Part shown: positions 46,094 through 54,572 of the stretch, one piece after another
Layout: each line of letters opens with the position of its first letter
Position numbering within the stretch: the stretch's first letter is position 1
NCBI RefSeq assembly: GCF_017814915.1
Contig: NZ_JAGIPZ010000010.1
Span: 1-64,000 of the forward strand
Source of the DNA: Herbaspirillum sp. LeCh32-8
GTDB lineage: Bacteria; Pseudomonadota; Gammaproteobacteria; Burkholderiales; Burkholderiaceae_D
Length of the DNA stretch: 64,000 bases
Direction of reading: 5' to 3'
Made by a program: the position numbers and the translations under genes
The notes under the pieces: generated by a model
Database searches by the model: none
What the model was told of the DNA's origin: nothing
The model's input: only the letters and a program-made list of their open reading frames with translations

Positions 46094-47334
46094 TTCCAGA
46101 ATCCCAACGCCGCCTGCAAGGCCTTGTTGCCCTTGGCATGCTGTTCCAGCGGCACGCCTTCCATCGCCGCGACCCAGGCTTCGCGCAGCGCCTCGACACC
46201 GGCCGATACGCCTTGCGGGTGGCCGAAGATACCGCCGCCGGCGGTGTGGATCAGGTCGGCGCAACCGATCACGGCATAGGTGTCGGCCGCCTGCAGGCCG
46301 GTCTGGCCGGAGCTGAACACCGGCATGGTGGAGACCATGTCGACGCCCTCGACCACCGGCTTCAATACCGAACGCGCCGCCGTGACGACGCTGTCGTCAG
46401 GCTCACTGAATTTGTTGCGAAGGCCGTTGACGTGCATGTGGTCGGCGCCGGCCAAACGCCACAGCTGCTGCCACGGCGCATAGTCCCAGCCCAGCTGCGG
46501 GCTGCGCGTGAGGTAGCCCCAGCCGGCGCGGTGCGCGTGAATCGGCACTTGCGTATGGCGACGCAGCTCGCGCAGGCCGACCAGGCCGATCGAGTTCAGC
46601 ACCGCCATCGCGCAGGTGCCGCCCTCGGCCACGATCAGGTCATGGCGGCGACGCATCTCGTCAAGGTCGCCGGTAAGGTTGAAGGCCATCATGACCTTCT
46701 TGCCGGTGCGCTGCGCATGGTCGTTGATGACGCGCATGACGGCGCGCACGCGCTCGTCGAACGGGCAGCGGCCGCCATCAGCCTGCAGCTCGTCGTCCTT
46801 GATGAAGTCGATGCCGCCGGCCACCAGCTCGCGCACCTGCTGCACCGTCTCTTCCACCGAGAGGCCGATGCTGGGCTTGATGATGGTGCCGATCAGCGGG
46901 CCGCGTTCCACGCCGGTCAGCCTGCGCGTGCCTTCGATGCCGAAGGCCGGGCCCGGATAGGCGTCGGCGAAGGCCTTGGGCAGCTTCAGCCCGGTCAGGC
47001 GCAGGCCGGACACCTGGCGCAACTCGAACAGGTTGCCGGCAATCGTCGACATCAGGTTGGGCAATGAGGCGCCGGTGTTTTCCAGCGGCCACGACAGCTC
47101 CAGTTCGCACTGCGTGTAACGCTCGGAACGCATGCCGCCCGGCAGGCTGGGCTCCTTGCTGTGACCGAGGATGTTGAGCCGCTCGACGCGGGCGCCGGAG
47201 CGCTCCTTCAGTTCGGGAGTCTCGGTGGCCAGCGCGACGAAGGTGCCGCTCGATTGCTCGCCGGCGATGACGTCGGCGGCGCGCGCGGGGTCGTCGCCGG
47301 TTTCCAGCCAGTAGCTGGCGTAGATGCGTTCCAT
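46090..47334 (-). CDS. RuBisCO-like protein (form IV), OiaT/OiaX type
   Basis: A 414-residue RuBisCO-fold protein. The carbamylated-lysine motif is kept as DFIKDDE (Lys179, Asp181, Glu182), as is catalytic Lys153 in GTIIKPSIGL. The second lysine of that loop in true RuBisCO is Ser here, and loop 6 reads VFSSGQTG without its lysine, so CO2 fixation is excluded. Form IV members beside an ApnO and a DUF1537 kinase act on 3-oxo-isoapionate 4-phosphate, as decarboxylase (OiaX) or as transcarboxylase/hydrolase giving glycolate and 3-phosphoglycerate (OiaT). No tetrulose-phosphate isomerases lie nearby, which slightly favours OiaT. Confidence 0.88.
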   Translation of the reverse strand: MERIYASYWLETGDDPARAADVIAGEQSSGTFVALATETPELKERSGARVERLNILGHSKEPSLPGGMRSERYTQCELELSWPLENTGASLPNLMSTIAGNLFELRQVSGLRLTGLKLPKAFADAYPGPAFGIEGTRRLTGVERGPLIGTIIKPSIGLSVEETVQQVRELVAGGIDFIKDDELQADGGRCPFDERVRAVMRVINDHAQRTGKKVMMAFNLTGDLDEMRRRHDLIVAEGGTCAMAVLNSIGLVGLRELRRHTQVPIHAHRAGWGYLTRSPQLGWDYAPWQQLWRLAGADHMHVNGLRNKFSEPDDSVVTAARSVLKPVVEGVDMVSTMPVFSSGQTGLQAADTYAVIGCADLIHTAGGGIFGHPQGVSAGVEALREAWVAAMEGVPLEQHAKGNKALQAALGFWK

Positions 47335-47435
47335 GCTTGATCTCTTCTCTCGTGTTCGTTCTTCATGCGCCGCGGGCCATCCCTGCCTTGTCCATCATGC
47401 GGCAGGGATGAGCCCGCGGCGGTGCGGCGACTCCG

Positions 47436-48266
47436 TCAGGTGATGCGACGGATGCTCTCCGCGATTTCATCATGATCGAACACCTTGAGCCAGTCGTCGC
47501 GCAACAGGCGCGGCAGGCCGTTCTGGATCGCCTTGTTGCAGGCGTCCGAGAAGGCGCCCGGGATCTCCTTGAAGATCACCGCGCCCAGGATGTTCATGTG
47601 CCCCAGCAGGAAGTCGCGCGCGGCTTCTTCCGGCACGCCGCGGCGCACGGTTTCGTCCATGGCTTGCTTCATCGCGTAGAGCAGCGTGGCGCACACGGTT
47701 TCCGACAGGCCCGGCTCCAGGATCGCCATCTGCTCCACGGTCAGGCGATAGCTGCGCAGGATCGGCTGGTAGATCACCTTGGCCACGTCCTCGCCGAGGT
47801 CGAAGGCGGACTCCGGACCTTGCATCAGCGCGCTGGTGATCGATTGCTTGGCGGCGCCGCCACCGAAGAAGTCGCGACGGCCTTCCGGCGTGGTCTCGTC
47901 GTTGAAGATCGGCGGATGGCAGGGGTGGGCCACGAAGTAGACCAGGTCCGGTCGATCCGGCAAATGGCCGGCGAACGGCGCGGCCGCGTCCAGCGTCATC
48001 ACCATCACGCCGGCGCGCAGCTTGGGCGAGATCTCGGCGGCGATCTTGCCGATCAGGGTGTCGGGCACCGCCAGGATGACAACGTCGACATTGTCCAGCG
48101 CGGCGTCGATGCTGACGCAGTCGATGCCGACTTCGTCCTTCAGGCGCTTCTGCCCCACTTCGCTGACTTCGACGTGGGCCACCACGTAGTCGGATTTCTT
48201 CAGGTTCTTGGCCAGGCGCACGCCCATCTTGCCGCCGGCGCCGAACAGGGCGATTTTTTCCTTCAT
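47436..48266 (-). CDS. apnO: D-apionate oxidoisomerase-like NAD(P) enzyme
   Basis: A 276-residue Rossmann enzyme with the dinucleotide motif LFGAGGKMG (8-16), VAHPCHPPIFND in the middle and an all-helical C-terminal domain like that of ketol-acid reductoisomerases and hydroxyacid dehydrogenases. ApnO oxidises and rearranges D-apionate to 3-oxo-isoapionate. I assign it from its overall look and from being followed by a RuBisCO-like protein and a DUF1537 kinase, the published gene set for this pathway. GGAGAGA precedes the ATG. The 79-base gap from the MFS gene suggests one operon. Confidence 0.75.
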   Translation of the reverse strand: MKEKIALFGAGGKMGVRLAKNLKKSDYVVAHVEVSEVGQKRLKDEVGIDCVSIDAALDNVDVVILAVPDTLIGKIAAEISPKLRAGVMVMTLDAAAPFAGHLPDRPDLVYFVAHPCHPPIFNDETTPEGRRDFFGGGAAKQSITSALMQGPESAFDLGEDVAKVIYQPILRSYRLTVEQMAILEPGLSETVCATLLYAMKQAMDETVRRGVPEEAARDFLLGHMNILGAVIFKEIPGAFSDACNKAIQNGLPRLLRDDWLKVFDHDEIAESIRRIT

Positions 48267-48345
48267 GATTTCTCTCCGTTCAAAATGCATTGCTGCACAG
48301 GTGATTCGACTGCTTGGGGAAGCGGCGCCACGCCGCCTCCGGGAT

Positions 48346-49680
48346 TCATTCGGCGATGACGCGGCCCTGCAATTCGGCCGCCTCTTCACGCGCACCGGCA
48401 CCGATGGCGAAGATCACCACCGCCGACAGCAGCATCAGCGCGCCCACCACGAACATCGGCGCCTGGTAGGAACCGGTGGCGTCCTTGATGGCGCCGGTGA
48501 TGAATGGCGCCATGAAGCCCGCGGCGTTGCCCACGGTGTTGATCAGCGCAATGCCGGCGGCCGCCGCAGCGCCCGACAAGAAGCGCGCCGGGATCGACCA
48601 GAAGGTCGGCAGGGCAGAGAAGATGGCGCAGGCGGTGACGGTGATGGCCAGCACGGTGGCGGCCGGGGTCTGCATGTACAGCGCGGCCGGGATGCTGACG
48701 GCGCCCAGCAACGCCGGCAGGCCGACGTGCCAGCTGCGCACGCCGCGGCGGGTGGCGTCACGGCTCCACAGGAACAGCGCGACGGCGGCCGGCGCGTAAG
48801 GAATGGCGGTAATCAGGCCCTTCTGGAAGACGTTGAATTTGGCGCCGAACTGGGTCTCGAAGCCGCCGATGATGGTGGGCAGGAAGAAGGCCAGCGCATA
48901 CAGGCCGTAGATCAGGCCGAAGTAGACCAGCGCCAGCATCCACACGCGGCCGTTCTTCAGCGCGGCGCTGGCGTGCGGGACGTGCTTCATGTCCTTGCTG
49001 CTGTGCTCGGCTTGCAGCGCCGCGGTCAGCCACTTGCGCTCGGCTTCGTTGAGCCACTTGGCGTCGGACGGCTTGTCGGCCAGATAGAACCACGCGACCA
49101 CGCCCACCACGATGGCCGGCAGCGCCACGCCGGCGAACATCACGCGCCAGCCTTCCAGACCAAACAGGCCATGCGCCTCGATCAGCAGGGCCGCCACCGG
49201 TGCGCCGATGACGATGGTCAGCGGCTGCGCCAGATAGAACAGCGCGAGGATGTGGCTGCGATGCTTGGCCGGCACCCACAGGCTCAGGTAGAGAATGGCG
49301 CCGGGGAAGAAGCCGGCCTCGGCCACGCCCAGCAGGAAACGCAGCACGTACAAGCCTTCCACGCTGCTGACCCAGGTGAACAGCAGCGCGACGATGCCCC
49401 AGGTGACCATGATGCGCGCCAGCCAGCGGCGCGCGCCGTATTTGTGCAGGGCCAGGTTGCTGGGAATTTCCAGCAGCACGTAGCCGATGAAGAACACGCC
49501 CGCGGCGAAGCCGAACTGGGCCGCCGTCAGCGCCAGATCCTTGGTCATGCCGTTGGGACCGGCGAACGAGATCGCCGTGCGATCGAGGAAGTTGATGAAG
49601 AACATCAGGCCGACGAAAGGCACGAGCCTCATCGCGACCTTGCGGATGGCCGATTTCTCGACCGCGCTGGTGGTTTGCAT
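48346..49680 (-). CDS. MFS transporter, anion:cation symporter family
   Basis: A 444-residue, 12-span carrier of the ACS family (galactonate, glucarate, tartrate and phthalate carriers). MFFINFLDRTAISFAGP in span 1 and GVAEAGFFPGAILYLSLW are family marks, and the central loop holds WLNEAERKWLTAAL. The start is the ATG with CAGGAG upstream. As first gene of the run leading to the oxidoisomerase, it most likely imports D-apionate or a related sugar acid together with protons. Confidence 0.9.
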   Translation of the reverse strand: MQTTSAVEKSAIRKVAMRLVPFVGLMFFINFLDRTAISFAGPNGMTKDLALTAAQFGFAAGVFFIGYVLLEIPSNLALHKYGARRWLARIMVTWGIVALLFTWVSSVEGLYVLRFLLGVAEAGFFPGAILYLSLWVPAKHRSHILALFYLAQPLTIVIGAPVAALLIEAHGLFGLEGWRVMFAGVALPAIVVGVVAWFYLADKPSDAKWLNEAERKWLTAALQAEHSSKDMKHVPHASAALKNGRVWMLALVYFGLIYGLYALAFFLPTIIGGFETQFGAKFNVFQKGLITAIPYAPAAVALFLWSRDATRRGVRSWHVGLPALLGAVSIPAALYMQTPAATVLAITVTACAIFSALPTFWSIPARFLSGAAAAAGIALINTVGNAAGFMAPFITGAIKDATGSYQAPMFVVGALMLLSAVVIFAIGAGAREEAAELQGRVIAE

Positions 49681-49891
49681 ACTGTCTCCTGGCTGGTTGC
49701 GAGGCTGATGCCCTTCAACAACAACCTCTTTTTTGTGGTGTCGGTCCGCCAGGATCCGCGGGGGCTGCGAACGCCTGCGTTCGCCTGGCTGCCGTCTTTT
49801 TGCATGGCCTGCTTTTTTGCGTGCTCTTGCCGCGCTGTGCGCTGTTATTGCCGGTTGCCATGACTTTCCCTTACAAAAGCCGTATGTTCGC

Positions 49892-49916
49892 AACTGGTAT
49901 CATCACTATACCAGTT
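49892..49916. promoter_or_regulatory. Perfect palindromic operator of the sugar-acid operon
   Basis: AACTGGTAT (49892-49900) and ATACCAGTT (49908-49916) are perfect 9-bp inverted repeats around CATCACT. The GGTAT/ATACC core is like the sites of FadR-type regulators such as NanR, ExuR and UxuR. It lies 211 bases upstream of the MFS gene. The rest of the 398-base gap 49681-50078 has a GCGCCCT/AGGGCGC hairpin at 50002-50025 past lysR and no gene. Confidence 0.7.
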
Positions 49917-50078
49917 TAATTTTTGAGTGTTCGATTAATTTTTTGCACGCGAAAGATGAGCGCAACCAGCATGCCGGGAGGCAACATGCCGCCGGCAAGC
50001 GGCGCCCTCCCGGGAAGAAGGGCGCGGTAAGGAGATAACAGTCTGAACGGCTCGCAGGCCCTGGGCCGTGTGGACGCC

Positions 50079-51044
50079 TCAGGCGCCGAAGGTCTTGCGT
50101 GCGCCGCCCTGCTCCAGCAACAGCTGCACGAAGGAGCGCGCCGCCGGCGACAGCTCGCCCCCCTTGCGGGTGACGATGCCGATGGTCTGCGACACCGAGG
50201 TCAGCGCCACCGGCAGGATGCGCAGCACGCCGCTGTCGACAAACATCTTCGCCACGCTGGTGGGCAGGATCGCCACGGTGTCGGCGGCCTGGCGCAGCAC
50301 CGCCACGGTGACGAAGGTGGAGGCCGTAGAGATGACGCCGGCCGGCAGGTCCAGCCCGGCCAGGTCGAACTCGCGCTCCAGTACCGCGTGCAGCGGCATG
50401 TGGCTGGGATAGGTGACCCAGCGCAGCCCCTGCAGGTCGGCCAGGCTCACCGACCTGGCGCGCAGGCGCGGATGTTCGCTGGACACCACCACCGACAAGG
50501 GCTCGTCGGACAGCGGCTGGTAGTGATACTTGGCGGGATTGTCGGACACGCTGGCGCGGCCCAGCAGCAGGTCGATGTGGCCGTCGTCCAGCAAACCCAG
50601 CATGTGCACGCTGGTGTCTTCGATGATGTCGATGGAGAGCTCGGGATGGCTCTGGTGCAGCGCGTTCACGGCCGGCACCACCAGCTCGGGCACCGCCCCC
50701 ATCACCGCGCCGATGGCCAGCCGGCCGCCGCGGCCCGAGCGGATCTGCGCCATCTCCTCGCACAGCGCGCCGAGGTCGGTCGCCATCAGCCGCGCGTAGC
50801 GGATCACGCAATGGCCGAACTGGTTGGGCACCAGCCCGGCCTTGGTGCGCTCGAACAATTGCGCATCCAATATCGCCTCCAGCTCGGCCAGCGACTTGCT
50901 GGCGGCCGACTGCGTCATGGCCAGCGCGTTGGAGGCCTTGTGCAGGGACTTGTGATCGTCCAGCGCGATCAGCAGCTGGAGCTGCTTCATGCGCAGGCGC
51001 GACAGGAGACTGTTGAGGTTCTGCAGGCTGGAGACGGGTTTCAT
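50079..51044 (-). CDS. LysR-family regulator, GbpR-like
   Basis: A 321-residue LysR regulator: the N-terminal HTH reads LRMKQLQLLIALDDHKSLHKASNAL, followed by TQSAASKSLAELE, and the C-terminal half is a periplasmic-binding-like effector domain. It resembles GbpR/CbhR-type regulators of sugar and sugar-acid genes. It is divergent from the dihydrodipicolinate-synthase-family gene, with a 152-base gap that should hold its site; an imperfect repeat ATGAGTCGC-AAAA-GCGATCACAT lies at 51057-51079. Confidence 0.87.
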   Translation of the reverse strand: MKPVSSLQNLNSLLSRLRMKQLQLLIALDDHKSLHKASNALAMTQSAASKSLAELEAILDAQLFERTKAGLVPNQFGHCVIRYARLMATDLGALCEEMAQIRSGRGGRLAIGAVMGAVPELVVPAVNALHQSHPELSIDIIEDTSVHMLGLLDDGHIDLLLGRASVSDNPAKYHYQPLSDEPLSVVVSSEHPRLRARSVSLADLQGLRWVTYPSHMPLHAVLEREFDLAGLDLPAGVISTASTFVTVAVLRQAADTVAILPTSVAKMFVDSGVLRILPVALTSVSQTIGIVTRKGGELSPAARSFVQLLLEQGGARKTFGA

Positions 51045-51196
51045 GAAGATGGCCTGATGAGTCGCAAAAGCGATCACATGATGGAAAGTCTTCACTATAC
51101 AGCCCCTGCCCCCGGACGTATATTCGTCGCCATCCGGAGCCATGCGCGCTGCGCTGGAAGCCGGCCGATTTCATTCCAAACACAAGCGGAGACTGC

Positions 51197-52117
51197 ATGA
51201 GCACCCCCATCTACCGCGGCGTATTCCCCGTCGCCCCGACCATCTTCGACCAGAACGGCAACCTCGACCTGGAAGGCCAGAAGCGCGCCATCGATTTCAT
51301 GATCGACGCCGGCTCCAACGGCATCTGTATCCTGGCCAACTTCTCCGAGCAGTTCGTGCTGTCCGACGAGGAACGCACCCTGGTGCAAAACACTGTGTTG
51401 GAACATGTGGCCGGCCGCGTCCCGGTGATCGTCACCACCACCCACTACGGCAGCCAGATCTGCGCCGAGCGCAGCCGCGCCGCGCAGGACGCCGGCGCGG
51501 CCATGGTGATGGTGATGCCGCCGTACCACGGCGCCACCTTCCGCGTCTCCGAAAAGCAGATCTACGAGTTCTACGATCGCGTCTCTTCCGCCATCGACAT
51601 CCCCATCATGATCCAGGACGCGCCGGTGGCCGGCACGCCGCTTTCCGCCCCCTTCCTGGCCAAGATGGCCAAAGAGATCGAACAGGTTTCCTACTTCAAG
51701 ATCGAGACCGCCGGCGCCGCCTCCAAGCTGCGCGAGCTGATCGAGCTGGGCGGCGACGCCGTAGTCGGCCCGTGGGACGGTGAAGAAGCGATCACCCTGA
51801 TCCCCGACTTCGACGCCGGCGCCACCGGCGCCATGACCGGCGGCGGCTACCCGGACGGCATCCGCAAGATCGTCGACGCCTACTTCGCCGGCGACACCGA
51901 GAAGGCCGCGGAGCTGTACATGAACTGGCTGCCGCTGATCAACTATGAAAACCGCCAATGCGGCCTGGCGGCCTGCAAGGCGCTGATGGTCGAAGGCGGC
52001 GTGATCAAGTCGGACATGCTGCGCCATCCGCAGCCGGCGATGCACCCGAAGGTGCGCGAAGGCCTGCTGCGCGTGGCGCGCCGCCTCGATCCGCTGGTGC
52101 TGAGCTGGGGCAAGTAA
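51197..52117 (+). CDS. 2-keto-3-deoxy-L-arabonate dehydratase-like (DapA superfamily)
   Basis: A 306-residue class I lyase of the DHDPS/NAL superfamily. The Schiff-base lysine is in SYFKIETAGAA, and the N-terminal block GVFPVAPTIFDQNGNLDLEGQKRAIDFMI with ILANFSEQFVLSDEER closely resembles, from memory, the L-KDA dehydratase of Azospirillum (which makes 2-oxoglutarate semialdehyde). GGGYPDGIRKIV and RHPQPAMHP are further shared blocks. It could act in L-arabinose/L-lyxonate-type acid breakdown, but the matching dehydrogenase and sugar-acid dehydratase are not in the window. A strong terminator follows. Confidence 0.82.
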   Translation: MSTPIYRGVFPVAPTIFDQNGNLDLEGQKRAIDFMIDAGSNGICILANFSEQFVLSDEERTLVQNTVLEHVAGRVPVIVTTTHYGSQICAERSRAAQDAGAAMVMVMPPYHGATFRVSEKQIYEFYDRVSSAIDIPIMIQDAPVAGTPLSAPFLAKMAKEIEQVSYFKIETAGAASKLRELIELGGDAVVGPWDGEEAITLIPDFDAGATGAMTGGGYPDGIRKIVDAYFAGDTEKAAELYMNWLPLINYENRQCGLAACKALMVEGGVIKSDMLRHPQPAMHPKVREGLLRVARRLDPLVLSWGK

Positions 52118-52153
52118 GCGCCGCTGTCCGCGCCCACCCGCGCGAGAACCCTA

Positions 52154-52188
52154 TGCCGTTCAGGCGAGTGCTGAACGGCATTTTTTTT
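52154..52188 (+). terminator. Terminator of the KDA-dehydratase-like gene
   Basis: TGCCGTTCA (52154-52162) and TGAACGGCA (52172-52180) form the stem and are followed by eight T. Confidence 0.92.
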
Positions 52189-52218
52189 GGGGAGCGTTGA
52201 TTTTGCTTGGCGTTTGAC

Positions 52219-52510
52219 CCCATCCCCACCCCAACCCTCCCCTTGAAGTGGAGGGAGTGTTCTATGAACTTCCCGTCTTTCCCCATCCCTTCATGGGAGG
52301 GGGGTTGTGAACATCCTGTCTTTCCCCCTTCCCTTCAAGCGAGGGAGTGTTCTGTGAACTTCCTGTCTTTCCACTCCCCGTCCCTTCAAGGGAAGGGGTG
52401 CTTTGTGAACTTCCTGTCTTTCCCTTTCCCTTCAAGCGGGGAAGTGTTCTGTAGACTTCTTGTCTTTCCCCCTCCCCTTCAAGGGGAGGGCCGGGGTGGA
52501 GATGGGTTCA
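52219..52510. repeat. Tandem array of five hairpin-bearing units
   Basis: GAAC(T/A)TCCTGTCTTTCC-type motifs begin at about 52266, 52309, 52356, 52407 and 52453, giving units of 43-51 bases. Between them are C-rich/G-rich hairpins such as CCCTTCAAGGGA. The array is bounded by CCATCCCCACCCC on the left and its inverted counterpart GGGGTGGAGATGG on the right. The 478-base gap 52118-52595 has no gene. Confidence 0.8.
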
Positions 52511-52595
52511 AAAACCCGGACTCGGGATAGCTTCAAAACCTTACCGCCGAAATATGTCATCCTGCCTTTTTCCTTCCCGCCTACAGGAGCCCGTC

Positions 52596-53204
52596 TTGAG
52601 CCAACCGCCGCCATCGCCCCACTTCCGTCCCGTCGCCCTGCACCACGCCAGCCGCCTGATCAACCACGGCCCTACCGTACTGGTGAGCGCCGCCCACGAC
52701 GGTCGCCGCAACATCATGGCGGCGGCCTGGTCCATGCCGGTGGAATTCACCCCGCCGCGCATCGCCGTGGTGATCGACAAGAGCACCTGGACGCGCGAGC
52801 TGATCACCGCCTCCGGCGGCTTCGGCCTGATCGTGCCGGGCGCGGCGCTGATGGATCTGACCTACGCGGTCGGCAGCGAATCCGGACGTGACCATGACAA
52901 GTTCGTGCACTACGGCATCGAGGCCGGCGCCGGTCCCGAGCTGGGCATGCCGGTGCTGGAGCATGGTTGCGCGGCCTGGCTGGAATGCCGATGGATCCAG
53001 GAGACCCGCAGCGAGACTGCCTACGACACCTTCTTCGGCGAAGTGGTCGCGGCCGCGGCCGACGCGCGCATCTTCGACAACGGTCACTGGAACTTCACGC
53101 CCGACAATGCCGAGCTGCACACGCTGCACCACCTGGGCGCAGGCAAGTTCGTCGTGGCCGGCAACCAAGTGCAGGCCCGGGCGTTGACGCCGATCGTCCG
53201 ATAA
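52596..53204 (+). CDS. Flavin-reductase-like FMN-binding protein
   Basis: A 202-residue protein of the flavin reductase-like (split barrel) family: GPTVLVSAAHDGRRNIMAAAWSMPVEFTPPRIAVVI is the FMN-binding block, followed by FGLIVPGAALMDLTYAVG. It may be an FMN reductase or a flavoprotein oxygenase partner; the partner is not in the window. I take the TTG at 52596 as start because CAGGAG lies six bases before it; an ATG 14 codons upstream has no ribosome site. Confidence 0.82.
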   Translation: MSQPPPSPHFRPVALHHASRLINHGPTVLVSAAHDGRRNIMAAAWSMPVEFTPPRIAVVIDKSTWTRELITASGGFGLIVPGAALMDLTYAVGSESGRDHDKFVHYGIEAGAGPELGMPVLEHGCAAWLECRWIQETRSETAYDTFFGEVVAAAADARIFDNGHWNFTPDNAELHTLHHLGAGKFVVAGNQVQARALTPIVR

Positions 53205-53266
53205 ACAATGAACATCAAAGGCAAGCGTCCAGCGCTTGCCGTGACTTGCCTTCGACAGGAATCGCC

Positions 53267-53569
53267 ATGACACAGCCAGCCGCCAACGCGCCAGCCGAGA
53301 GCTTCGAGCAGTTTCGCCAGTCCATGCTGGCGCAAGGATACGACGAGGTGCTTGAACGCACCTGGGAGCCGGACACCGTGATCGACACTCACACCCATCC
53401 CTTCGAAGCCAACGCAGTGATAAGTCGGGGCGAGATGTTCCTCGCCGTACAGGGCCAGGCCGAACGCCGCCTGCTGCCGGGCGACCGTTTCCACCTGCTG
53501 CCCAACGTGCCGCATGCCGAACGCTACGGCGCGCAGGGAGCGACCTACTGGGTGGCGCGCAAGGCCTGA
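53267..53569 (+). CDS. Small cupin-domain protein
   Basis: A 100-residue single-domain cupin. The first motif has the metal residues in DTHTHPFEANAVISRGEMFL and the second in LLPGDRFHLLPNVPHAERYG. Small cupins bind a divalent metal; many are sensors, isomerases or dioxygenases, and the reaction is unknown here. AGGA precedes the ATG. It lies 62 bases after the flavin-reductase-like gene and shares its terminator, so they likely form one transcript. Confidence 0.87.
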   Translation: MTQPAANAPAESFEQFRQSMLAQGYDEVLERTWEPDTVIDTHTHPFEANAVISRGEMFLAVQGQAERRLLPGDRFHLLPNVPHAERYGAQGATYWVARKA

Positions 53570-53589
53570 GCCGCATTGCCGCCGGCCAT

Positions 53590-53617
53590 AAAAAAAGCGG
53601 CCGCCCGGCCGCTTTTT
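53590..53617. terminator. Bidirectional terminator between the cupin and lipoprotein genes
   Basis: AAAAAGCGGCCG and CGGCCGCTTTTT form a perfect stem around CCC, with A/T runs on both sides. Confidence 0.92.
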
Positions 53618-53655
53618 GCGCTGCATGCGATCACCCGCGGCGCGTTGCCTGCGCC

Positions 53656-53865
53656 TTACTCGTCGTCTTCCCGGCTGCGGCGCACCGGTTCGGCATCCTC
53701 ATCGGCCGCCGCCGCGCGCGCCTGGCGGAAGCGCTCGGCGGCGCGCTGGTTGATCTGATATTGCTCTTCGGCATGCTGGAAGGCCAGTTGCTCCTTGGGC
53801 GAGCGGCTGCAGCCGGTCAGCGCGAGGAGTAGCAGCGACAGCAGTACAGCTGGGTAGCGGCTCAC
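53656..53865 (-). CDS. Small lipoprotein (69 aa)
   Basis: A 69-residue predicted lipoprotein: a short signal peptide with lipobox LTGC (Cys19), then a charged helix with coiled-coil character (FQHAEEQYQINQRAAERFRQARAA) and an acidic tail. GGAGA lies before the GTG start. No family is recognised. It is divergent from the first fecI-type sigma gene, so the iron-responsive region between them may influence both. Confidence 0.75.
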   Translation of the reverse strand: MSRYPAVLLSLLLLALTGCSRSPKEQLAFQHAEEQYQINQRAAERFRQARAAAADEDAEPVRRSREDDE

Positions 53866-53997
53866 GTTTGTCTCCGATTGTTATATTTCCACTTGGAAAT
53901 ATACTCCTCACAAATCCTCATAGCAATAGTCCCGGCCAGCCTGCATGCGCCACACCGGGCGTCGAAAATTTGCGTAAAGGCGCAGCCTGCCCCCATA

Positions 53998-54017
53998 ATT
54001 GAAAACAATTCTCATTC
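53998..54017. promoter_or_regulatory. Fur-box-like sequence upstream of the first FecI-type gene
   Basis: AATTGAAAACAATTCTCATT matches the 6-1-6 Fur pattern in part (AAT and ATTCTCATT units) and lies 36 bases before the sigma gene in a low-GC promoter region. Confidence 0.55.
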
Positions 54018-54052
54018 TTAAAAATTAACCAGAACATGCCAGGGAGGGCAAT

Positions 54053-54562
54053 TTGGCGGCCGCCGATTCGTCTTTGCAGCAGGAAGTGCGCATCCTTTAC
54101 CAGGACCATCACGGCTGGCTGAAAGGCTGGCTGCGTTACAAGCTTGGCAATGCCTTCGATGCCGCCGACCTGGCCCAGGACGTGTTCATGCGCCTCTTGG
54201 CGCGCCAGGAACCGGTGGCCGCGCGCGAACCCAAGGCCTTCCTCTCGACCATCGCGCGCCGCCTGGTGATCGAGCACTGGCGTCGCCGCGAGCTGGAGCA
54301 GGCCTGGCTGGAAACCCTGGCCGCCCAGCCTGAAGCCGAAGCCCCCTCGCCTGAAAGCCGGGCTCTGTTCCTGGAGACGCTGGTGGAAATCGACGCCGTG
54401 CTCGATGGCCTCAAGCCGCCGGTGCGCTCGGCGTTCCTGATGGCGCAGCTGGACGGCCTGACCTGCCCGCAGATCGCGCGTGAGCTCGGCGTCTCGCTGG
54501 CCACCGTCGAGCGCTACCTGGCCAAGGCGCTGCGCGCCTGCTACGCAATGCGTTTCGAGTAA
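54053..54562 (+). CDS. FecI-type ECF sigma factor, cassette 1
   Basis: A 169-residue extracytoplasmic-function sigma factor. Region 2 reads DAADLAQDVFMRLLAR and AFLSTIARRLVIEHWRR; region 4 reads LTCPQIARELGVSLATVERYLAKALRAC. The start is TTG, with AGGGAGGG eight bases upstream. It is followed after ten bases by its FecR-type partner and then by a TonB receptor with a signalling domain, so it is expected to switch on receptor synthesis when the siderophore is bound. Iron control through Fur is likely. Confidence 0.93.
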   Translation: MAAADSSLQQEVRILYQDHHGWLKGWLRYKLGNAFDAADLAQDVFMRLLARQEPVAAREPKAFLSTIARRLVIEHWRRRELEQAWLETLAAQPEAEAPSPESRALFLETLVEIDAVLDGLKPPVRSAFLMAQLDGLTCPQIARELGVSLATVERYLAKALRACYAMRFE

Positions 54563-54572
54563 GCGCGCCGAG

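Noticed and set aside
46090..47334. Genuine CO2-fixing RuBisCO
   Set aside because: Two catalytic lysines are replaced and there is no phosphoribulokinase or small subunit nearby.
52219..52510. CRISPR array
   Set aside because: Units vary in length and are similar throughout, without unique spacers, and no cas genes are near.
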